A DNA stretch of 64,000 nt from NCBI RefSeq assembly GCF_005502885.1, contig NZ_SCMR01000004.1, positions 1 through 64,000 on the forward strand. The letters run 5' to 3'. This stretch comes from Microbacterium sp. 2FI. GTDB taxonomy: Bacteria; Actinomycetota; Actinomycetes; Actinomycetales; Microbacteriaceae. Positions 27,401-36,400 of the stretch are shown here, in pieces. Made by a program: the position numbers and the translations under genes. Numbering within the stretch: position 1 is the first letter of the stretch; each line of letters starts with the position of its first letter. The notes beneath the pieces were generated by a model. It saw nothing but the letters and a program-made list of their open reading frames with translations. It did not search any database and was not told the origin of the DNA.

Positions 27401-30400
27401 CGGGCGCCGGCACGACCAGCACCGTGTGGACGAACGCCGGCGGCAACGTCAACGCGATCAGCGCGCTGCTCGTCGTCGACGGTGGCACGGGTCCGGGCGA
27501 GATCGCCGGGAGCGACCTGCTCTCGATCGACGACACCGGCGACACCCTCGGGAACATCGGCGAGCTGACGACCACCCGGATCACCGGGCTCGGCACGAGC
27601 GCCGGCATCACGTACACGACGTTCGAGCAGCTCACGATCGATCTCGGCTCGGGCGGCGACACCTTCACCATCCACACCACCCACGGCGGCACGACCGCTC
27701 TCACAACCCGCAACGGCGGCGATCGCGTGAACATCCGCGCGGTGTCGGGCGCGACCTCGGTCGACACCGGCGCCGGCAACGACACCATCCGGGTGAGCAG
27801 CGAGGTCCTCGACACCGCTGACGGCGTGGTCACCGGCATCGCAGCGCCGCTGACGCTCGCCGGCGGCGCCGACAACGACACCCTGGTCGTCGACGACGCG
27901 GCGACGACGCTCGACCGCGTCGGCGTCGTCACCGGCACCACGATCTCGGGGCTCGGCATGACCGGCGGCGCGCCGACTCCGAGCCTCGTGCAGGTCGTCA
28001 CCGTGCTGGGCGCCGTCAACGGCCGCTTCACCCTCACCGTCACCGGCTTCACAGCCACCGCGCAGCTCGCGTTCGACGCCACCGCAGCGCAGGTGCAGAC
28101 GGCGCTCGAAGCACGCGTCGGCGCCGGCAACGTCGTGGTCACCAAGGCCGGCGGCCGCTGGACGATCGCCTGGACCGGAGCCCTCGCAGGCGCAGCCGGC
28201 CGCACGCGCCTCATCACCCTCGGCGCCGTCGCCGGCCACGCGCTCGTGGCGGGTCCCGGCGGATCGGTCACGACGGGCGTCGTTCGGATGACCGACGGAC
28301 AGATCGGCTACACGCTGTTCGAGGCGCTCGACCTCACGCTCGGATCGGGCTCCGACGTGCTCAACGTCGACTCGACGCACACCGGCTCGACGATCGTCCA
28401 CGCGGCGAACGGAAACGACCGCGTCTTCGTCGAGGCGCTCTCGGGCACCACGACCATCCAGGGCCAGGCCGGCGACGACTGGCTCGTCGTGAACGCGGCG
28501 CCGGGCCCCGTCGGCATCAACCCGATGGCGGGCACCTTCGCTCTCGACCTCGACGGCGGCGCGAACTCGGACTACTTCCTCATCGACCTCTTCGGCGTCG
28601 GCAGCAGCCGCATCAACACGCTCGACGTCATCGACGGCGGCACGAACGTGCTGGTCGTCAACGGCTCGGTGCTCAACGACACGTTCCTCTTCCGTCGCGG
28701 CACCGGCCCCGCCGCGAACCGCGCGCTCATCGCACAGCTCTCGCAGCCGTCCCCCACGGTCCCTGGGCAGTTCGGTGCGGTCGAGAAGGTCACCTACGGG
28801 GCCGAGATCACCGGCGGCATCGTCGTCAACGGACTCGCCGGCGACGACAGCTTCGCCTTCGACGACACCGCGTCGGTGCTCACCGTCAACGGCGACTCGG
28901 GCAACGACCGGTTCCGCTTCGGCCAGCTGTACACCGCGTACACCGGCGACAACGAGTTCCCGGCATCCGCCTTCTTCGCATCCACCCGTGGCAAGCTCAC
29001 TAGCGGCGTCTCGTTCACCGCCTCCGCATACGGCGGCACCGGCGACGACGTGTTCGAGGTGTTCCGCAACGTCGCGACCCTCAACCTGTACGGCGATGCC
29101 GGAGACGACACCTTCGTCATCCGCTCGTTCGTGGGCGAGTCCGAGCTCACCGCGCTCAACGCCGGCGAAGGCCGCAATTTCATCCAGTACGCCTCGAACG
29201 CGCCCGTCAACATCGACGGCGGCTCGGGCTACGACCTCGTCGTCATCATCGGCACCGAATTCAACGACACCTTCGTCGTCACCTCGGGCGGTGTCTACGG
29301 CGCGGGCCGGGTCATCCGCTACACCAACGTCGAGAAGGTCTCGATCTACGGCATGGAGGGCAACGACGTCTTCCACGTGCTGTCGACGAACCCGGCGGTC
29401 GAGCTGTCGATCTTCGGCGGGCTCGGCTCCGACCGGATCGAGGTCGGCAGCGCGGCTCCCGCCGTGCAGGCGAACGACCTACTCGGCCACACCGGCCTCG
29501 TGCGGCACTCGGTCGAGAGCAGTGTCGCCAACAGCGCGTGGGCGCTCATCCCGGTCGACGGCATCGCGACCGAGATCATGGACAACGACGAACCCACCGT
29601 CGTCGTCGCCCCCGTCGGCGGATCGCTCGCCGTGACCGAGGGCAACGGATGGCGGCAGGTGAGCGTGCGGCTCACGCAGGCGTCGGCATCCGAGGTGCGG
29701 GTCACCCTCGTCGCTCCGGCAATCGACCCGACCTCGACGAGCCGCGCCCGTTACATCGAGCTCTCGGTCGACGACGGCGCCACGTGGCAGACCTCGGTGA
29801 CACTCATCTTCGCCGCCGGCAGCACCGCGCAGCGGACGGTGAAGGTCCGCGCGATCGCCGACCTCGCCGCCGAGGGCGAATGGTTCGCGCCGATCGACGC
29901 GATCGTCACGGGCGGCTCGTACGCCGGTGCGCTCGTCGCGACGACCTTCGTGCGGGTGCTCGACGACGATGCCCCCGAAGTGCCCGTCGTGCTGCCGGAC
30001 GGCGGCATCCGAGTCATCGAGCCGGCCGGCGCGGGCGGCACGAGCGCACTATACGAAGTTCGCATCACGGCGGTGCCGCGCGGCGCCGTCATCGTGCGGG
30101 TCTCGGCCCCCACGGGCCTGCAGATCTCGCCGAACGGCACGACCGGCTGGGCGCAGTTCCTCGATCTGGTGTTCGGAGCGCCCGGCACACGCACCGTCCA
30201 CGTGCGCGCGTTCGACGACGCGTTCGTCGAGGGCCAGCACGTGCAGGCGATCACCGCGGTCGTCACGAGCACCGACCGCCTCGTCGGCGAGGTGGGTGGT
30301 GCGGGCGGCCTCGCGAGCGAGTTCGGCTTCAGCGGCTTCAGCGGCACCGCGGGTGTGCTGAAGGGCCAGTGGATCCGCATCACGAGCGGCGACGGCGCCG

Positions 30401-33400
30401 GCCAGGTGCGGCGCATCTGGAACAACACCACCACGATGATCGAGATCGAAGGCGAGTGGGATGTCGTGCCTCTCAACGGTGACGACTTCGACATCATCGG
30501 CTACACCGCGCCGGTCGTTCAGAACGAGATCGTGCGCACCGTGACGGCCATCTCGGAAGACCACCGCACCGTCACCCTCAACGGCGTCTCGCTGCCGCCG
30601 AGCACCGGCTCCGACGGCGGCCTCACCGGAGCCCTGCTGCGCCTCGTGGGCGCCAACGGCACCGCCACCTATCGCACGATCGCGTCCAACACCGCGAACA
30701 CCATCACCGTGACCGACGCGTGGGGCAGCGCGCTCGTCGTCGGCGGCGAGGTCTACGTCGCCGAACTCGTCGGCGCGATCGTCGACCGCGTGAGCGTGCT
30801 CGTGCACGACGGCGACACCCGCGGCGTCGTGATCACGCCGATCGGCGGCGATATCCGCCTCGTCGAGGGTGCCGGCGCCGGCGAGTTCGGCGAGACCGCG
30901 AGCTACAGCGTGCGTCTCACGCAGGCGCCGGTCGGTGAAGACGTCACGATCGTGCTCGACGCGATCGCGTCGTTCACCCTCGACGTCAACAGTGATCAGG
31001 ACAGTGACCCGGACAGCTGCGGCACCCCGAACGGCTGCTTCGCCCGCCAGCTGCAATTCTGGGACGGCTCGAACTGGGTGTACGAGCTGCGGCTGACCTT
31101 CACCGCCGCGAACTGGGCGACCGCGCGACTCGTCATGATCCGCGCGTACGACGACGACAAGATCGACGGCGACGACGTGCAGGAGTTCGCCGACGCCGCG
31201 CGTCGCGTGCACCTCATCCAGGGTCCGCTGTACGTCTCGGGCGGCGACGACCCGAACCCGCCTGTCGCGCTCGAACTCGACGACTACCTGCCGATCGTGC
31301 TGCCGGGCGAGGTGTCGGGCCACCCGCTGCCGGTCACGGCGAGCTCGGGCCAGGCGATCGAGACCGCGCAGGTCGACACCCTCGTGATCCACAACGAAGA
31401 CAGCCCCGCGCACGACGAGGGCGTCCTTACGCGCGACCGCATCACCGGCCTCGGCATGGCGGACGACTACTCGCTGGCCGGCCGGCCGGTGCTGGGCGGC
31501 ATCCGCTACGCGCAGTTCGAAGACCTGACGATCCTGCTCGGCTACGGAAACGACACCTTCACGATCGAGAACACGCACGCGGGCACCACGACGGTGAACG
31601 CGGGTCCGGGCAACGACGTGCTCACGATCCGCACGATCGACGGCCACACCCGTGTGATCGGCGGCCCCGCCGTCGGCGGCGAGGCGCTGCTGGGCGCGAC
31701 CGACAACGACCGGTTCGAGGTCGGCTCGGCGCTCGCGGTGCTGAACCTCCTCCGCGCGCTGCTCGTGCTCGAGGGCGGCGTCGGCAGCGACGTCGCGAAC
31801 CTGACCGACGCGGGGGACAACACCGGCGACCTGGGCTGGCTCACGCAGGACACCCTCACGGGTCTAGACATGGAGCCTCGCACCGGCGACGACGAGCTCG
31901 GCCGGCCGCTCGACCGCGTCTACGCCGTCACCCCGCGCGGCACGACGTTCACGATCGTGCTGTCGCAGACGCAGGGCACCTCGACCACCGGCATCGGCGC
32001 CGTGACCTTCGCCGCCGGAGTCGACGCCGAGACGGTGCGCGCGGCGCTGCAGTCGCTGCTGTTCCCGACCACGCCGCTCGCCGACGAGGGCGTCTCGATG
32101 AGCTGCGGCAAGCAGAACGCCACGCGGTGCGCCGCGAGCGTCTATGTCTGGCTCGTCGGCGGCACGTACGTCATCGGCTTCCGCGGCGAGGTCAACGAAG
32201 ACACCGATTCCCCCATCGCGATCCAGCTCTCGGCGCTGGGTGCGACGGCGACGGATGCCGCCGCCGACGCGCCGAGCGGCGCCGGCATCCGCTACCACGG
32301 CCTCGAGACCCTCAACCTCGCTCTAGGCGCGGGCCTGGACGTCCTCAACATCCGCGGCACGCTCCCGGTCACCAACGTCTCGCTCGGCGGCGGCAACGAC
32401 CGCGTGTACATCTCGTCCGAGGCCGACGTCGCTCACGGCAGCAAGCCGCAGTTCCTCGCCGGTCACCTCGACGACATCGACGGAACGCTCAACCTCGACC
32501 TCGGCACCGGGCGCCACACGCTCCTGCTGAGCGACGAGGGCGCGAGCGTCGGCGACGGCACGAGCACAGCGCCCGTCCGCATCACCGACGTCCACGTTCC
32601 GGGCCTCAGCCTCGACGCCGACGGCGAGATCTTCGTCGTCGGACTCTCCACCGGCGCCATCTCGTGGCGGGCGGATGACGCCGCCGGCGACTTCGCGGAC
32701 GGCATCCGCATCTGGACGAGCGGTCTTCGCGACGTGATCAGCATCGACGGAACGCACACGCGCAGCTCGGTGCGCACGACCACGTGGCTCAACACCGGCC
32801 TCGGCAGCGACACGGTCACCGTCGACCTGAAGGCGAACGAGGACGGCTTCTTCGTCCTGAACACGCAGGGCCCGAACGACAACGTGCTCGATCTCGGCGA
32901 CATCCTCGACGACGGCGACGAGCCGGTCCGCCCCGATGTGGTGGTCGCCGTCACCGTCACGCGCGGCGGCACGACGACCACGATCGACGCGGGGCGCTAC
33001 GTCACCTCGTCGCTCCTCGACACGATCGGCCTGTTCGACTCGCTGCTCCCCGGCGACATCGTGCGGGTGGCGCTGCACCTCACGTCGTGGACCGAGCAGT
33101 CCGCCGACACGTACGACCTCGGCTCGACCACCGGCCTCGTCGGCTACCGGGTGTGGGTGAACGGGCGGCTGCTCGACGCCTCCGAGATCACGCTCACCGC
33201 CACCGGCATCCTCGAATTCGACGCCGAGGACCAGCGCGACGGACGCGATGCGCACGTGGTCGTCGAGGTGACCCGCTCGAGCACGCGGCAGTTCCTGATG
33301 CCCGCGACCGGCGCGATCCTGCCGGGCGACGTGAGCGACGACGACACCGTGCACGGCAACGCCTCGACGCTGCCGCTCATCATCTTCGGCGGCATCGGCG

Positions 33401-36400
33401 CCGACACGATCCACGGCGGTGTCGGCGGCGACATCGTCTTCGGCGATCGCGGAATCGTGCGGTGGTTCAACGCGGCGGGTCAGATCGTGGCGCAGTCCGG
33501 CACCGGCGGTCCGGATGACTTCACCGACGGCACCGCACGCCCGGTCGGGCTCGTGTTCACGTTCGACCCGACGATCGGCGGGGCCGACGTCATCACGACC
33601 GGCATCGGCGCCGACATCGTCTTCGGCGGTGCAGCGGGTGACACGATAACCACCAACCGCGGCGAGAACGGCACGGCCGACGGGCGCGGTCTCGTGTTCG
33701 GCGACCACGGCCTCATCGACTGGGCGCAGGACGGGGATCTCGCCGACATCGACCGCCTGTGGTCGATCGACCCCGGGTTCGGCGGAGCAGATGTGATCTC
33801 GACCGGCCGCGGCGACGACCTGGTCGTCGGCGGCACGGGCGCGGACGCGATCGCGGTGTCGGACGGCCGCAACATCGTGCTCGGCGACAACGGCCGCTTC
33901 ACCGCGACGAACGGTGCGACGCCGACGCCGCTGTGGGGCGCGCTGGGGCTCCCCGCGGGCGTCCTCGAGACGACCGATCCCCTCATCGGTGGCGCGGATG
34001 CCGTCAGCTCGGGCTCCGGCATCGACCTCGTGCTGGGCGGGGCGGACGGTGACACCATCGCGGTGGGCGCCGGCGCCGACGTCGTGGTCGGGGACCACGG
34101 CAGGATGACGTTCGCGGTCAAGACGGGCGCGCTGCACCTCATGTTCGTCGGCGTGATCGACAACGCCATCGGCGGTGCCGACACGATCCGCGGCCAGGCC
34201 GGTCAGGACGTCCTCATCGGCGGCGCGGGGGGTGACGGCATCGACGGCGGCACCGAGCAGGACCTCATCTTCGGCGACAACGTGACCCTCGACCGCACCG
34301 ACCGCGCGGGCCTTCCCGACCGCTTCGGCGACCACACGAGTCCGCGTTTCCGGGTGCTCAGCAACGGCCAGATCTATAGCACGGCGGGTGCGGCCGCTGG
34401 CCAGGCCAACGTGACCGGCGCGGCGCGCAACAACCCGGCAGGCTCCACGGCGTGGAGCGACTTCGACATCATGTTCCTCGACCACGACCTCGCCACCCAG
34501 ACCGGCGCCACAGACCGCTTCGGCGCCGACTACATCGCCGGCGGCGCGCACGACGACATGATCTTCGGCCAGCTGGGCAACGACGTGATCCAGGGCGACG
34601 GCTCGATCGAGGAGATCGTCGCGGCGGGTCGCAACGAAGACGGCGACCTCGTGCTGAACCCCTCCGTCGAAGATGCGACCGATGGCGACGACTACATCGA
34701 GGGCGGCGGGGGTAACGATGTGATCTTCGGCAACCTGGGTCGCGACGACATCATCGGCGGCAGCTCGGAGCTGTTCTCGCTGCTGACGAAGGCGCAGCGA
34801 CCGGACGGCGCCGACCTCATCTTCGGCGGCGCCGGCACGCGGGTCGATCGCAACGACGCCACCACCCCGCTCCACGGCCGCGACTCCGACAACGTCGTGG
34901 GCGACAACGGCAACATCCTGCGCCTCGTGAACACGGGGGGCGCCTTCCTCGCCTTCACCTACGACAACTACGGCGAGACGGTGAAGCTGCTGCCGCGGGC
35001 GGTGCAGCTCCTCGACTACACGCCCGGCGGCCCCGACATCGACCCCGCGGTACTGGGCGTCGACGGCGACGTGTACGGCGGTGACGAAGTGCACGGCGAG
35101 GGCGGCGACGACACCGTCTACACCGGGGCCGGACGCGACGTGATCTTCGGCGACGCCGGTGACGACGACCTCATCGGCGGCTGGGGCCACGACTGGATCT
35201 CGGGCGGCACGGGCATCGACGGCATCCTCGGCGACGACGGCCGCATCTTCACCAGCCGCAACGGTCAGGCCGAGACGCTCAACGGCGTGATGACCGCGAA
35301 CGGCCAGGTCGAGATCGCGAGCCCGGGGCGGGCCCAGGTGGCGCTCCTGTTCCCGAAGGACAAGCTCAACAAGCGCGTCGACCTGACGCCGTTCGCGGTG
35401 GACGGCGACATCCTCAACCCGCTGTACCTGGCGGAGTACGCGAACGACGTCCTCTTCGGCGGGTGGGACGGCGACTCCATCCACGGCGGATCGGGCGACG
35501 ACGCGATCTCGGGCGCCGAAGCGCTGCCGGTCGGCTTCGGCGGCGCAGGCGCCGGCGTGCGCAGTGACTTCGCGCGGCCCTTCAACGACGGCACTCTGCT
35601 CGACTTCGACAACGCCGCCGGCGAGTTCGGCCGCTACGACGAGTACGCGCCGATGCTGAAGATCATGCTCGCCGGCGGCGAGTGGTTCCTCAACTTCAGC
35701 CACACCGAGGGCTTCCTCGACGCCGTCGCCACGACGACGCGCACCGACGGCGACGACGTTCTCTTCGGCGACCACGGCAACGACTGGATCGTCGGCGGTA
35801 CCGGCCGTGACACCCTGTGGGGCGGCTGGGGCAACGATCTGCTCAACGCCGACGACGTGCTCACCACCAACGGCGGCCTCAACAACCAGCCCGACACGAA
35901 CGTGTCGTACGAAGACCGCGCGTTCGGCGGCGCCGGCCTCGACGTCCTCATCGCCAACACCGGCGGCGACCGGCTCATCGACTGGGTCGGCGAGTTCAAC
36001 AGCTACCTCGTGCCGTTCGCACCGTTCGGCCTCGGCACCGTCAGCCGCCAGGTGCCGCCGGCGCTCTACGACTTCCTCTACCGGCTGGGTGCGGCGCAGG
36101 GCGCCGACTTCACGATCGCACAGGAGTCGGGCGACATGTTCATCGCCCGCAACGGCGAGCCGTACGGCGAGCTGGGGCTCGTCACCCAGGCCGACCCGTT
36201 CTGGCAGGACCAGACCGGCGGCCCGCGCGACCCGCAGCCGGGGAACGTCCCGGGCGGCAAGCGCGACGTGCTGCGGTCGGCGACGTTCGGCACCACGAGC
36301 ACCGAGGCGTTCCTCGCCGACTCGGGTGTGTTCACCGTCGACGGCGGCGCCCTGACGGTGACCGCAACCTCGACGGGCGGCGACGCGGCCGCGGTCTATT

